NCBI GenBank assembly: GCA_036873755.1
Contig: JAVTVY010019008.1
Coordinates: forward strand, 1-64,000
Source: Hanleya hanleyi
Lineage: Eukaryota > Mollusca > Polyplacophora > Lepidopleurida > Hanleyidae
DNA: 64,000 nucleotides
Reading direction: 5' to 3'
Under the pieces are notes generated by a model. It saw only the letters and a list, made by a program, of their open reading frames with translations. It did no database searches and had not been told where the DNA came from. The position numbers and the translations under genes are program-made. Positions within the stretch are counted from its first letter, which is position 1, and every line of letters starts with the position of its first letter. This document shows, piece after piece, positions 1-13,105 of the stretch.

Positions 1-834
1 CCCTCCCCTCCCACACACAAATTTCAATAGTTTGATTTTATTCAGGGTTTTATGAAAATTCTTTCACATATTAATCTGTGAAGAAATTAAATTATTTCAT
101 TTAAATTTACAGTGACTTGTGATGTCGATTTGTTTGAGGCAACGCCACAGTCCAACATTTTGATGATGGAATCGGCTTATTAAGGTGAAGTAGCAAAAGA
201 TGAATGTTTTTAATTACCATATCTAATAATTCTAGTGAGGAAGTCTAAAATCACCTAGCTGTCCAGAGATCTAATTTCTTTGTTTCAAATGAGGCCTCTC
301 TGTGCGCAATATATACAAATACAAATATACAAATATGTAACAGTTTTATGATCTGAACTTGTCTCAGGCATTGGCAATGATGAATTCTTTGGGCCTTGTT
401 AGATGACATGATCACATCAAGATATATGATTTTGCAGACTAAGCTTACCTTGGATAAAAATTCAGCGATACTGTATACGGGACATGTAAATTAGTTCAAT
501 GGCGATAAAAAAAAAATGTGCTTGTTAAAGTTTGAGGCCATGATTTCCCATTATACATGTATAAACAGAATCAAGCTGATCCTATTACTTTTTAAGATCA
601 CATCAACTAAGAATGGTAGTTTTGCTGTGTGGAAAATGATACATGTACTACATTTTGATACCTACATCACATACTGAACTGTTTCTCGTGTGATAAACTT
701 TCATTCTACACATCATATCGCCATGTGCAATATGAAAGGTATTCCATCAACATTATGTCATTAGCGCAAACAAATCAAATATGAACCTGTCCTTTAATAC
801 ACAAATCATGTGTACTCTTGCTCTCATGTTGCAG
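1..834. other. Intronic or flanking DNA, no gene recognised
   Basis: AT-rich sequence with no open frame of note. It ends in a splice-acceptor-like CAG just before the exon at 835, so it is probably intron of the plus-strand gene that ends near 1750. I see nothing else in it. Confidence 0.5.
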
Positions 835-1750
835 AACCTAAAACCACCATTGAGTTTGGAGGGAAAGTTCAAACCTGGACACTGGCTGTCATATATGTGG
901 AGGAGTTGAAAGTAAGATACATTCTAATTTTAATTAGCAATTAATTGCTTAAGATGAGTTTGTTATTTATTCAGTGGGTGGCACTGAACAAATTTATAAC
1001 TACACATAAAAAAAATGATTTTATAAAAACAAAAAAAAACTTTGTTTTTACATGTAGATATTAAATCTGGAAAGATCTGTAAGCTTATTCTAGAATTTTG
1101 ATGTGTTTCTAGAAATAAATATATTTTCTTGTAATTTCATACATGTAAGACATAAGTGTTCAAATATGTAGTCTTTAATATCTAACTAATTACCCCAAAG
1201 TTATTTACGGTGCTAGCTTCCAGATTTACCTTCAATATTTAATGTATTAGAATCACTAATTCTGATTTTTTAAAAATATTCTAGGGCATTAAATGTCATT
1301 TTCTTATTGCAAGAAAAATAATGGGTTCATGGGGTAAAAATCATTAAAATTTATGAGTTAAATTTTCTCATCCCATGGACAGATTATCTTTCACAAAACA
1401 AGAAAATGACAGTTTCAGTCCCAAAATGTGTTGAAGAATTCAATGTAGAAGATCAATATGTAAGCTATCATCACAAGCGAATTTTGGGTAATTTATCTTG
1501 GATAGCAAAAGAATCAATTATCATTCATGTAGCATGTTTGTGAAAAAAATGGGTTTACATCCATATTAATTAACATTCATCACTCATTTCACCACATATG
1601 GACAATTGTGAAGTAGACATTTAGATGACTTCAGTGAAAAAATAGCTCTTTAAAAGGTAGAACGAAGTATACTTGCTATGTTGATGTGATTCTATGGGTC
1701 ATTTAAGATTCATAACTTACATTTGTTTTGTTTTACAGCTTGAAGATTGA
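835..1750 (+). CDS. Last two coding exons of an unidentified host gene (partial)
   Basis: Exon 835-911 is preceded by a CAG acceptor and followed by a GTAAGA donor. Exon 1739-1750 follows a pyrimidine tract and TTTTACAG, and adds three codons before TGA at 1748-1750. The frames join in phase. The visible C-terminus includes TIEFGGKVQTWTLAVIYVEE and ends LKLED. It is a short hydrophilic/beta-like tail that I do not recognise. The remaining exons lie to the left of the window. A run of stop codons follows and a poly(A) signal lies at 2272, consistent with a true 3' end. The splice prediction is by eye. Function unknown. Confidence 0.5.
912..1738 (+). other. Last intron of the left host gene
   Basis: GT-AG intron between the two exons described at 835-1750: donor GTAAGA at 912, acceptor TTTTACAG ending at 1738. 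AT-rich with no other feature seen. Confidence 0.45.
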
Positions 1751-2271
1751 AATACCAGAAGTGAAGAGAAACAGAAATAAAAGACATTTTGAAAATGCAG
1801 ACCCATGCTCTCTTCAATGTGGACTGGACATATTAACTCTTACATTATGATTTTTTGAGAAACAACAGAGTATTGAATGATACAGGCCTTCATATATGGA
1901 ATAATACACATCCAAAATATTAAAATAACTGAATCTTTAATATCTGAACTGAGAGGAGTATAACATGGACTGATTGTGAATCAGACGGACTTGATCCATG
2001 GACTGGCTTCCAATGAATGTGGAGTCACATGTTTTTCTCTGCAGTACCATGAACACTGTTATAAATAGACTTTGAAATGTGGGATAGAGAGTACTGGTAT
2101 GCCATTTGACAGAATATTCTCTAATTTTAGGTGTGTAGCAGTCCATTGCCTCCAAATGCTTTAAAAAAAAAATGTGATGCCATGTAATACAACATCCTGC
2201 GTTTTTTTTCTCTCTTAATTATTTTCTTCAGCTTTTTTCCAAATCCTGCTGGAAATGACTTCAATAGACAG

Positions 2272-2277
2272 AATAAA
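2272..2277 (+). terminator. Poly(A) signal AATAAA of the left host gene
   Basis: AATAAA about 520 bases after the predicted stop at 1750. A second AATAAA at 2439-2444 is an alternative. Both lie in AT-rich, non-coding sequence that would be the 3' UTR. Confidence 0.45.
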
Positions 2278-2574
2278 AATTATATGACATGCAAGTGCTT
2301 CCCAGTTGTTTATTATAGGACCTACAGACATTCAAAATGAATTTTATGTTTCCTGTAACCCTACGAACTCATATTTGTTGTGATAAATATAAATCAGCAT
2401 CACTGTTGTTGCACATTCTCTTCCACAAGACTGAAGTCAATAAATGAGCACATCCTTTCAGTAATAATCATCCACACATGTCCAGTTCAATATCAGTTGT
2501 AAAACCACCATGGCGCTAGGTGCACCCACTTCAATTATGCATCAAAGCAAAGAAGCCAAGGGACATCTCTTTTG

Positions 2575-2647
2575 AGATTTGATTTGACTGGGTTCGCGCA
2601 GATGGTAATAAATATAATTTGGTAATGAATGCAGTCAAATCAAATCT
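2575..2647. repeat. Small palindromic repeat with 16-bp perfect arms
   Basis: AGATTTGATTTGACTG at 2575-2590 is exactly complementary to CAGTCAAATCAAATCT at 2632-2647, with a 41-bp loop. It looks like a short MITE-type hairpin. Confidence 0.55.
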
Positions 2648-2649
2648 TG

Positions 2650-5520
2650 ACAGAGATTTGCCTGGGTGTGTTTGTCTCGGTATAGGAGAACAGTGGTAAC
2701 ATCATCACTATATGCCGACATCAAATATATCTTCTCTTCAGTGCGCCTGCATAGTGTTCATTTTTCGCACACTGATTTAAATTGTTAATTTCTGTGAGAT
2801 GCATCTAGGAAATTTCGTCCGGTGTGCTCGAGAGCAAATACACCACAGATGCATCTAATTTGCTGAAGCCTCGTATTGGTGTTAATTTTAAGAAGGTCCA
2901 CGTGAACATCTAGCGATATTCAACCGGACAAGCTTTAATAAGAGATATTCTTAACTCTTAAATTTGCAATCAACGAATAACTGGAGATTACTAAAGGTGA
3001 AATCCGCTTGTCTGATGTATTTTGTTCCCAGGCTTTATTGGTATTGTTCGTATTTGGTAAAAACATTATGTTCCTACGAAGTAGGCTCTCATTTGCAAAT
3101 TGTCCGGTAATGAGTGAGAGTGAAGTGAGTCCATCCGAATCCTTTCGTCGGCAAAATAAGGAGAACCATTGACATTAGAACCTTGATTTTTGGCATGAAG
3201 GTGCATTAGGGGACTGTTACCAGCAATTTCTGAGCTGACCTACTTTTGATGAAAATTTCTGGGTGATTCTGACTTGGGCTGTGCCCATCTTAATTTAGGC
3301 AGGATTTCAACTTGGGAGGGGGGGTTCCAAGAGTTCAGTTCGCGTCGGGAGTCCTAATTCCTTCCCTACTTCGTAGGTCCCGTGACGTTTAGTCACACTG
3401 CCATGTGATGCATGCAAATACTGCATTTATGGCTGACCGAAACGGTATGATTAACTTTCAGCCAGTGTAGCATGTATAGTCGGCAATGTTTTCCATAGAG
3501 TTGCTTTCTGAATGCTATTAAGCTTCTTTATGAAACGTTGAAAACGAGAACAAAAGTTGGGATTGTTGTTGTTTTTTCAAGCAAACATTTTGTCTCCAGG
3601 TAAAGAAACGTATAATCGCGTTTGCATTCTGCAAAATGTAATCGGCGATCCAACGGCTACATTTGCCAGTACCGTACCGGTATGTATTTCAATCTACGCA
3701 GTTTCGGTTGCATACGCTCACTTCTGTATTTAACAGTTAAGTCATTTCGGATATCTGAGAAGAAATTGACCTCAGAGATGAGGCAATAATAACCATTTAA
3801 GGATAACCATAACCATAAAAAGGATAATATCGGAATAGAACCGAAAATGCTTTCTGTTGATGAATTGCAGTGCCCAATAAATACCAACGGCTGGCAAATT
3901 GATCACTTGATTTGGAAGATTCGCCATATCTATATCCGATTTTAATTCTGGTATTTCCTCGTATTTCATGGCGAACACATTACTGAAAAAGATAGCCTAC
4001 CCGTGTCGATTCACCGGCGGGGAATTTTCCATGAGATGCCGACAAGTAGATTTGGTCAGGTTCAGTGAAAGTTCATCAATTAATTTTAAATCTGAATACA
4101 TTCCCCATGTTTCTTGTATTATAGGATCATGAATGTAGCATAGGATCGTGAATATAACACTTCTGCAGAACATAAAAAATCGAGATAATGGTCAAAAACT
4201 GTATATTGGCATCGTCTTGGGGAATCAGATTGACTTCCCATGCCTTGTTGGCACACGTTACTCGAATGAACGTGTTTCAGACATTGTAGAAAAACATATA
4301 TTAAAAATATGATAAACGAATATTTTTATGAGCCTAGAAGTCGAATCAATTCCTTTTTTATTTGTAACCCCATTTGTTTAACCACAGTAAATGTCACTTT
4401 ATTATGACCATGTATTTGTCTGTAGTATATCCGTGATCATAGTACCAATAGTACATCTTTTAGTTTATAAATGGAGATAGCCCTTAAATTCTACAGCAGA
4501 CCATATATCTTGTGCCTTTTCATTCCCGAATATTCTTTCCGAATACAGTGGAATTCATTTCATGTTTTTCACGTAAGGCTCGCACGTGTGTTATAACATT
4601 TACGGATCAACGTCACGAGAGGCATTATGGGATATGACGTCGCCGCCAAGGCGAAGGTCACAGGACCCAGGGCCAGTCTCTATGTATCCCAACGTTATTA
4701 ATAGAGACGGGTATCCAGTCTATGAGCGTAGTCCCAGGGGTTCGTCGGAGCGGCCAATTGTCCAGCGGAGAGCGACCCCTGGTGGCGAGGTTGGGTCCGT
4801 ATATATATATATGCCCTTCCCTTTATGTCTCTAACCTCGCCATGCCATTAAATAACGCATTAGGAGTTTGTTCTTTCTACATGTTTTTTAATCATTACAA
4901 GTCCGTATAGTAGGATATTTTAAATCAATATTTATGTTGTACATCAAACCCAATGCAACGATCTGGCGCGCATAATTTTATCAAATTGAAAGCGCCAACT
5001 AAATTAAATACAGACAGACAGACAGAAAATATCGTTAACACGCTCTCAGCGTTGAGATTACTCCGCAATATACACCTTCCTGCTTTCCGCTAAAAGCCTT
5101 TGTTTCATCAACCAAATATATCCCAAAAGTATTTAATAAATAGCTTACATCGAAAAAGAAGTTAGATTCTTGATTTTCTCGCCGTTCTCAACGAATCTAT
5201 CTGCATGGGGAGCTGCATATGTGCGTGATTAGTCCCATCGTAACAAACCCACGTGTTCCCTGGTCTTCGGATCTGTGCTAGAGAATTCGACTGCGGGCAG
5301 TGCTTGTAGCCAGACGATAGTCGTTCAGCTGATATGCGCTGTTCGGATTTTGTTGTTCAACATGACATCTTCACGTACAACACTGTGCAGTGCGCGTCGA
5401 CTAGATAGATCTAAATCAATTTTTTAACCTTAACTTTTGCTCAGACATTCGAATTAACAATGCAAGCCTCAGCAACGTCATACAGGCATAACATGAAACA
5501 TAATACACAAGCCAGTTTCT
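2650..5520. other. Gene-free stretch
   Basis: No convincing coding region. Two 13-bp near-palindromes, CCTACGAAGTAGG at 3073-3085 and CCTACTTCGTAGG at 3365-3377, sit about 290 bp apart and may mark a degraded MITE. A CpG-richer patch at 4570-4790 shows no recognisable gene. Confidence 0.4.
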
Positions 5521-5523
5521 TGA

Positions 5524-5678
5524 AGAGAAAAGCGGTCAACAGATTTAAAGATGCCCACAAGACATCATGATATGCCTATCGTCTGATCCATAGCACTGAG
5601 AGAGAGGTTAAACACACTGCACTCAAACAGCATTATTTCCGCGGGTTAAGCGGAATTAGACACAAGTTACGAAACGTA
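5524..5678 (-). mobile_element. Fragment of the Penelope-like retroelement (3' region)
   Basis: A 36-bp block at 5643-5678 is identical to 36382-36417, just beyond the reverse-transcriptase reading frame of the larger copy. The neighbouring AGCGGTCAACAG and CAAGACATCATGA blocks also match 36179-36210. This is therefore a truncated relative of the 36-37 kb retroelement in the same orientation. Confidence 0.6.
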
Positions 5679-5763
5679 GAGCGTCAAAGTTCCATCTTAA
5701 CAACCTCAAAGATTGTTTTAGCCAACTGCGGAACCTTGACTATCTTACATAGCAGACGGTATT

Positions 5764-6790
5764 CTATGGTGTTCCATTTCGGCCATTTTTGCGTCGCGCG
5801 TCGCGTCGCGTTCTTATAATGTTAAGAGATAGAACGCGACGCGACGTGGCTCTTTTTAAACGCGACGTCGCCCTTCCCGTCGCGCGTCGCGCGTCGCTTT
5901 AATCAACACGACGCGATGGGCGACGTCGCCCATCCCGTCGCCCTTCCCGTCGCGTTCTTATAATGTTAAGAGATGGAACGCGACGCGACCTCGCTCTGTT
6001 TAAACGCGACGTCGCCCTTCCCGTCGCCTTCCGGTATTTTAGGACAAAATCGAGCTGCGCATGCTTAAGGAGCAGCTATTGCGATGTGGGTCGTATGGTG
6101 AGGCCGCCATTTCATGAATGAGCTCTGCCACTATCGATGAAGAAAATGTGGGCGTAAATGAATAATGCTTATCCTGCATTATCGTATAGCTTTTAAACGG
6201 TGCTAAATATTAGTCCATGCTTGGAATGATACCTGTTATGAAATTATCTCTCGGAAAGTCTGTAACTCGCTGTGTTGTACTGTACACATTATATTTCCGC
6301 TTCCAAAAGATATGCGCAACCCCCACATCCGTACACGCGTGAATGTGTGTGTGGCTTTTATGTGTGCTTTTATGTGTTTGTGTGTTTTCATTTTTCAGAT
6401 ATCCTTACAGTATACCTCCTTATGTTACTACATTGACCAGGGCGTTGAAAATATCCTTCTTTTTACTGCTGTCCAACACTGTATACCGGTACTCAACCTG
6501 TCACGTCCCGACAGATTGTAGTAGATCTTTTAGCTTTCAATTTAGCAGAGAGAGATAGTCCTATAGCTCTCAAAAAGAAGAAAAAAAGAAAAGAAATTAT
6601 GATGGAATTGAAGTCATTTTACTGTGAGAATTATGTTCTCTCTATTCTTTCTAAAAATTGATTGAAGAATATTAGTTTTTCTGCACTCTTCGAATTATCC
6701 GGCATTTCCACGATCGTACTAGACGTTTGACGACAATTGAACTTCAAATTTAAGACGAGTTCTTGGAGTTCGGGTAAGTTGCTCTTAACT
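5764..6790 (+). repeat. Left inverted arm of the fold-back element
   Basis: The first 300 bp is a degenerate array of CG-rich blocks (GCGTCGC, GACGTCGCCC, CTTCCCGTCGC) interrupted by TCTTATAATGTTAAGAGA. The rest is unique-looking sequence that matches the right arm in reverse complement over its whole length. Short open frames near 6312-6558 have counterparts in the right arm but carry indels, so I do not call them genes. Confidence 0.75.
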
Positions 6791-8579
6791 CATGGCCGTA
6801 GACAAGGGGGGTATGCCCCCCCCCCCCAAATATTTGCAAGACAAACAAAAAAATAGACGTGTTTGTGAAATACATATTCCCCACTGCGTGTTTGTCAGAG
6901 GGGAAAGTGGTCAAGCAGAGGAAACGAGGCATGTTTAAGCATACAGTTAATAGGGGAGTTCCGAATCGCCTTTTACATCTACACTGCTGGCGCTCGTGTT
7001 GTTAAGAGTTGAGAGTGATTCTTGGCCTTATTTTCTACGAAAATCTGTCGTCGATAATTGCATGTATAAAATTCTCTAATCGAACTTGTAAATCAATGAG
7101 AAAATCACGTCCGTCTCAGTGCACCAGCGCGGGCAGTTGCGAATCACTTTGGTAAGTAGCGGATCACGCCATCTAGCGGTCGTTACAGCCGCTGGGAATA
7201 TATATATATATTTTTGTAAAGCCTGAGTGGTCATTTATCACCAATATCCCAATAGGCGAAAAATGTGGTATCGCATGCCTGGACTTTGTTGGATTGCCAT
7301 TACTGAGGCAGAAATTGTTGTTAGACAACGACGGCCTGATCTGTCTGACCATGCCATATTCGGAAATTATCCTCACTAATTAAATTAATTCTCTCAGGAT
7401 TTCGATAGTTCGTTATTTGTTCACGGACGACACCATTCATTTAAGATTGAACCTGACGGACCTGGTTCAATAGAAACCTGTCGAAAATGTTTCCCCATCT
7501 GACCTGATATACTGAAGACTATCCCGTTCTGTGACTTAAAATTATTCTAAAGCAATAACTTTGCCCAAGAGACATTTGTCCGTGCAGTCTTCAATGTCAC
7601 AATTCGTAATCCGGAATTGACATCTCTAATGCTGCATTATGTTACAATGATGGCGAGTTAAGGGTTAATCATTATTTATGTGTTTGACCATTAATATGAT
7701 TCAGTCACTGAAACGAATACTGTAATTACCACTTAAAGCCATTTTATTTCTCGTAGATTCAACACTTAAGAAATCACACGCGTTTTTGTCCCAGTGTGAA
7801 TTTGCCATTGCGTGGTACCGGAAGCATTACCATGCCGAATTGACCGAGAAACAAACAACGCAGGTCGGTTGTTCGACATTTATTTGGGTCCACAGAAACA
7901 GACGTTCCAGTAAAAATAGAAAAGATTTACACAGATGCTTTATTGCAAGAATATAAGGCGTTCATTAGGAAAGTGATCCGCAAGTCACCGTGATTCGGAA
8001 CCCACAAAACTAGTGTATAAATTCCCTCCAAAATGTCGCTGAGCTAATTAGTTTGCACAACGTTTTTTGTGTTGACCAAGTTTGAGATTTAATAACCCTG
8101 GAAAGAAAATACCCACACATAAAAGCAAGAAAAGAAAAAAAACTAGAGCCTTAGGCACTGAAACGGGGCTATTTAAATGTAAAATAAGCTGTTGGAATAA
8201 TTCCACTAACTCTTTGATGTTTCATCCCATGACGAAGAGCCATACTTGTAGTCTAACACATTCCTCTCAACAAGGATCTCTAGTGCATTAGTGTAATAGC
8301 ACACATATATATATTAAAAAAATAACTTGTGACCGCTGAGACAGACATTTATTATGAAACCAACCTGATGAAATGATAAAATAATGTCTTCTCTGCATGT
8401 TACCAATATTTGTAAAATATTTCATTTTTTTCAGATAATAGAAAGCATATCCTTCAGCAGTAAATGACAATACGAAGCTGCACATCTGAAAACCCCTCGG
8501 CTCTGGGTACATTCATAATGTATTCAATTTGAACAGTCAAGTCACAAATATAAAGATTATCAAAAATTTTGCAATTAGA
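6791..8579. other. Interior of the fold-back element, no gene
   Basis: No frame with recognisable protein similarity and no transposase motif seen. A C-homopolymer lies near 6820 and a short TA repeat near 7200. Confidence 0.4.
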
Positions 8580-9345
8580 AATGACCCCTAAGGTTTCCGT
8601 CCAATCAGAGAAACCGGTATTCATTACATAAGTTTCTTGATGCATCAATGATGTATACCAAATTTTACATCGAGCATTTGAACGGTATCAGAGATAGAGA
8701 TCATTAATGATTTTGCATAAACTAAAGATGGCCGCCCATTCTTCCCACCACTGAGAGGAACTGATGTGTTTATTCATTTCAAGTCTCTTGATACATCGAT
8801 GCTGTATACCAAGTTTGGTATAGAACACTTAAATGTTATCAGAGATATATACCATTAAAGTTTTTGCATAAATTAAAGATGGCCACCAAGGTTTTCGGTC
8901 AATCAGGTCCCGATTCAAAGTATCTGGATGTAGCGATGATGTATACCAACTTTCATACAATTGAATGGTAACAGAGATATGTATCATTATCGATTTCGCA
9001 TAAATTAAAGATGGCCTCCAGGATTTCCAGCTAATCAGAAAAGCCGGTTTGGTAATTCATTGAAAGTTACTTGATGTATCGATGATGTATACCAACTTTC
9101 GTATTAAACAGTTGATTGGTTTCCGAGATATGGATCATTATCCATTTTGCATAAAATTAAAGGTTTCCACCCTATCAGGTCCCAATTCAATAGGCTTCTG
9201 GTCCTTGACTAGGTAAATAAGCATACCAAATTTGGAATTCTTTAGTGGAACCGTTTTCTGGCTATCTCGCTCACGTACGGACGTACGGACGGACGGACAG
9301 ACGGACGACGACAATACCCCATGGCCAAAATTGGCCGAGGGGTAA
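8580..9345 (+). repeat. Degenerate tandem array with GGAC microsatellite and terminal hairpin
   Basis: Four to five diverged units of about 120-150 bp share GATGTATACCAA, AGAGATAT.GATCATTA and GCATAAA.TAAAGATGGCC. The array ends in a CGGACGGACGGACAGACGG tract and then a hairpin at 9315-9344 (TACCCC, then GGCCAA-AA-TTGGCC, then GGGGTA). The same order (units, GGAC tract, hairpin) recurs at 47.1, 53.1 and 59.5 kb. Confidence 0.7.
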
Positions 9346-10442
9346 AAAATGAGTATTGAGATAAAATGTAAAATCCTCATGGTTTAGATGGACTGGAGCT
9401 ATGCTGGGATGCATTCTCTCATGGCATGTACCTCCTCCTGCTATAATATATTACACTTCTATTTGGTTATCTCCCCTGTCACCTTACAGCTTCAAACACA
9501 GCGTGTCTGTGATATGCAGAGCTCTTTCTGTAGATCAGGGAAAAATGCTTCCAACATTCCATGAATATTTCAGAAGCAGAATGGAAAGAAAACATTTCTG
9601 AATACAGGGAAATTATTACGTAAATGATTTGACCACCATTGGATTTTAGAAACTTACCATAAAAAGATAATGCAGAGGGTCTTGAGGGGTAAGCTTAAAC
9701 GGCGAAAATTCCAAACTGTAACTCAACACACATATTTCATGAAAATGTAAATGAATACAGGCAAAGTGAAATATCTCATTGTTTTCTACAATGAATTACA
9801 CCTATACTGGTATTATTTAATACTAAATTACTGCCCAAACACGCTTTCTAATGAGAATGAGTTAGTCCCACAAAATCACTCAACATGCGCCTCTCAAAAT
9901 CTGTGGTTTAGCAGACGACATATTTTGAGTAGGAAAGTAGTGCCACTGGAAAATTAACGAAAACACGCATAAAATAAGATAAATGTAACTTAAACATATC
10001 AGACCTGCAACTATACGCGAACATTAAAAACACAGAAACCTGGACACTCTAAAGAAGGAAGTTTCAGATCTCTTTCTTGTCGTGTAAGAACTCTATCTTT
10101 TGCTGTGTTAGCAAGACACAGAGCCGGTGCTCAAGTTTTTCCTGGCTATAAGACAGGACCATTAGTCCCTACGGGACTACATCGCCCCGTAAAAACTGGT
10201 TACAACGTGTGCGTTTTAATGTTGAGTTTTATTCACTGGGAAAGGCCAAGAACGCATCTCCAGTCATCTGGGATCCTGGAGCTTCCGGGGCCTAGGCGGC
10301 CCCTGGACCCTCGCCTTATTGTGCTGTCATAGTATAGCTCCCCCTCCCCCGCCTCAAATCTGAAAACTTGTCTACGTCCTTGTAACTGCAGGTGTTCTTT
10401 CCTAAATTTCAAGAAAAATTCAAATCTCGTTGATATGCACTC
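9346..10442. other. Interior of the fold-back element, no gene
   Basis: AT-rich sequence with only short frames. Nothing recognised. Confidence 0.4.
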
Positions 10443-10446
10443 TTAA

Positions 10447-10924
10447 AGGTGAACTGAAAAGCTTTCCAATGTTCCGTTAAAATGTCATAAAACAAGAACT
10501 TCTATAGTTGTTACAATTATGTGTGGTAATAGTTCTGTGGGTTATTGTTTTATTTTGGGTATATGAGAAGTCAAAACTTATACAGAGAGCCAGAACTTTA
10601 AAAATGTCATCGCTTGCCTCCCGTTGTTTTTGGAACGTCATGACGTTATAGTGGCCCTCGTTCATTCATCCGACGTAGCATGACGTCACATTTGAATAAA
10701 ACTTGAATGAAGGGGACCACTATAACGTCATAACGTTCTACAAACCAAGAGAGACAAGCGATGCAAGTTTTCAAGACGGATTTATAACAGGATAACTTAG
10801 ATATTGTTATTAGTACAATTTTGCAAACTATATTTGCCCCAAAAACGTATAAAAGTTATGTCACATAACACAAGATCTATATAAGCAACAATTTAGATAA
10901 AATTAAAAGCTTTGCAGTTCACCT
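10447..10924. mobile_element. MITE with TTAA target duplication
   Basis: The ends AGGTGAACTG and CAGTTCACCT are inverted repeats, flanked by TTAA at 10443-10446 and 10925-10928. A second internal inverted pair surrounds about 10630-10735 (ATGACGTTATAGTGG against CCACTATAACGTCAT). There is no coding capacity. TTAA duplications are typical of piggyBac and Kolobok superfamilies; which applies cannot be told from this copy. Confidence 0.7.
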
Positions 10925-11038
10925 TTAACATAATTCATGGATTTTGTTCCAGGTTTTATTCAGGCCATTTGACGACAACTGTGTTTCAAGGATGATTTTT
11001 TTTATATTTTTCTTGAAAATGAGGAAAGAATCTCTGCA

Positions 11039-12166
11039 GTTAAGAGCAACTTACTCGAACTCCAAGAACTCGTCCTGAATTTTAAGTTCAATCGTCTAGA
11101 ACGATCGTGGAAATGCCGGACGATTTAAAGAGTGCAGAAGTACTGATATTCTTCAGTCAGTTCTTAGAAAGAGTAAAAAGAACAAAATAACTTCAATTCC
11201 ATCATAATTCTTTTTTTTCTTTTTGAGAGTTATGGGACTATCTCTCTCCACTAAATTGAAAGCTTATAGATCTACACTACAATCTGTCGGGACGTGACAG
11301 GTTAAGTAACGGTATACAGTGTTGGACAGCAGTAAATAAAAGGATATTTTCAACGGCCTGGTAAATGTGGTCACATAAGGAGGCATACTGTAAGAACAAC
11401 TGAAAAACACAAACACATAAAAGCACACAGAAAATCCATACACGCGTAAATCCAATGGGAATAAAGAAATTCAAGACGATGTACGGATGTGAGGGTTGCG
11501 TATATTTTTTGGAAGCGAAGATATAATTTGTACAGTACAACGCAGCGAGTTGCAGACTTTCCGTGAGATAACTTCATAACAGGCATCATTCCAAGCATGG
11601 ACTCATATTTAACACCATTTAAAAGCTATACGATAATGCAGGATAATCATTATTCATTTACGCTGACATTTTCTTCATCGATAGTGGCAGAGATCATTCA
11701 TGAAATGACGGCCTCGCCATACGATCCACATCGCAATAGCTGCTCCCTAAGCATGCGCAGATCGATTTTGTCCTAAAATACCGGAAGGCGACGGGAAGGG
11801 CGACGTCGCTAGCGACGTCGTGGGCGACGTCGCGTTTAAACAGAGCGACGTCGCGTCGCGTTCTATCTCTTAACATTATAAGAACGCGACGGGAAGGGCG
11901 ACGGGATGGGCGACGTCGCGAGCGACGTCGTGGACGACGTCGTGGGCGACGTCGCCCATCGCGTCGTGTTGATTAAAGCGACGCGCGACGCGAGACGGGA
12001 AGGGCGACGTCGTGGGCGAGGTCGCGTTTAAAAAGGGCGACGTCGCGTCGCGTTCTATCTCTTAACATTATAAGAACGCGACGGGAAGGGCGACGGGAAG
12101 GGCGACGTCGCCCTTCCCGTCGCCTGCGACGCGCGACGCAAAAATGGCCGAAATGGAACACCATAG
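11039..12166 (-). repeat. Right inverted arm of the fold-back element
   Basis: Reverse-complement counterpart of 5764-6790. The CG-rich array here (11790-12135) is longer and contains more GACGTCG palindromes than the left one. The difference in length (about 100 bp) lies mostly in this array. Confidence 0.75.
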
Positions 12167-12184
12167 TATTCCGCCCACTTTTCA

Positions 12185-13105
12185 CTTTTCCACAGTTGCC
12201 TGGCTTGTGGGATATTTGAAGACGTATTTTTGAATAAATAAAGAAAACTAAAAATTTACTTGTATAATTATTTTTTCTTTAAATCTATCTATTTCCAAAT
12301 AAAGGCAACTGTGATGTTTTCGAATCTGTTGTCACGGTCGCCATGGTCGTGGTAAAAATGATCTGATTGGTCAATATGCAAAGGATGTTGCTTCGATGAT
12401 TGGCTGAAAAATACAGTCGCAGTTTCCATGATCACGATCCATTCCCATGTGTACAACGGGTATTAACGATAGCCAGGATGCAGATATCATGTACATTATC
12501 ATGATAATTACAACACATATAAGGGAAGTGGGAAGAGGTGCCGACATACTGACAGAGCAACATGACTTCACAGCATCTTGCTTGCATCCAACATTGACCA
12601 TAACATCCACAGGAATGATGGTTATACAGAATAATACAGTATCCATCAAAAAATATTTCGCATATACTCATTCTGGCAGTGATTGAAGTGCCAGGAATAT
12701 GGTTGCCCCAATCTCAGTAGACTCCGATATAATATATTACTGCAGGGCTATATACATCTCCTGCGCATTTCAAACTACACCTGTTAGCCAATCAGCTGGC
12801 TGGCTTCGTTAAACAGCTTCAAAAAGACGCATGTTGTAAGTAGTCCCACGAAACCTTGCACAGTTCAATCCACATGGGATAATTTTGTATGAGAGTTGCC
12901 GGCCCTGTGGGATATTGGTAGATACATACGCATATTTTACTATAAATTATATAAATTAATAAATAAAGGAAAAATATTTGAAAAAAAAATTGGTTTGAAG
13001 AAAAAATAATCACAAGTAATAATTTTCTGTATTCATGAAAAAATACGTCTTCATGTACCATCAAATATCCCACAAGCCAAGCAACTATGGAAAAGTCGGA
13101 AGTTT
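12185..13105. repeat. Three copies of a short dispersed repeat, one inverted
   Basis: A block with GTTGCCTGGCTTGTGGGATAT at 12194 recurs in diverged form at 12893 (same strand) and at 13060-13095 (opposite strand), each followed by AT-rich sequence with AATAAATAAAG. It looks like a small repeat family inserted next to the fold-back element. No gene seen. Confidence 0.5.
12506..12573 (-). mobile_element. 68-bp 3' end fragment of the Penelope-like retroelement
   Basis: Reverse complement matches 17540-17607 closely, including CACCTCTTCCCACTTCCC and the terminal GTTGTAATT. The homology stops sharply at AATT (12506). The same 3' end is seen in the copies ending at 17607, 34395 and 36018, so this is a severely 5'-truncated insertion. 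Confidence 0.65.

Larger units (their letters stand above)
5764..12166. mobile_element. 6.4-kb fold-back element with about 1.1-kb inverted arms
   Basis: The arms 5764-6790 and 12166-11039 are inverted copies. They start at CTATGGTGTTCCATTTCGG and end at GCTCTTAACT, with small indels. Both ends are flanked by TATT (5760-5763 and 12167-12170), a possible 4-bp target duplication. The arms carry a CpG-rich array of GCGACGTCGC palindromes and then ordinary sequence with no long conserved frame. The interior (6791-11038) encodes no transposase I can recognise and holds a tandem array (8580-9345) and a TTAA-flanked MITE (10447-10924). It could be a non-autonomous fold-back transposon or two facing copies of one element. 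Confidence 0.65.

Noticed and set aside
6312..6558. Small conserved protein frames in the fold-back arms
   Set aside because: The counterparts in the right arm differ by indels that change the frame, so the similarity is at DNA level only.
8580..9345. Diverged tandem units as a CRISPR array
   Set aside because: The units are long, diverged throughout and end in a microsatellite and hairpin; the context is an animal genome.
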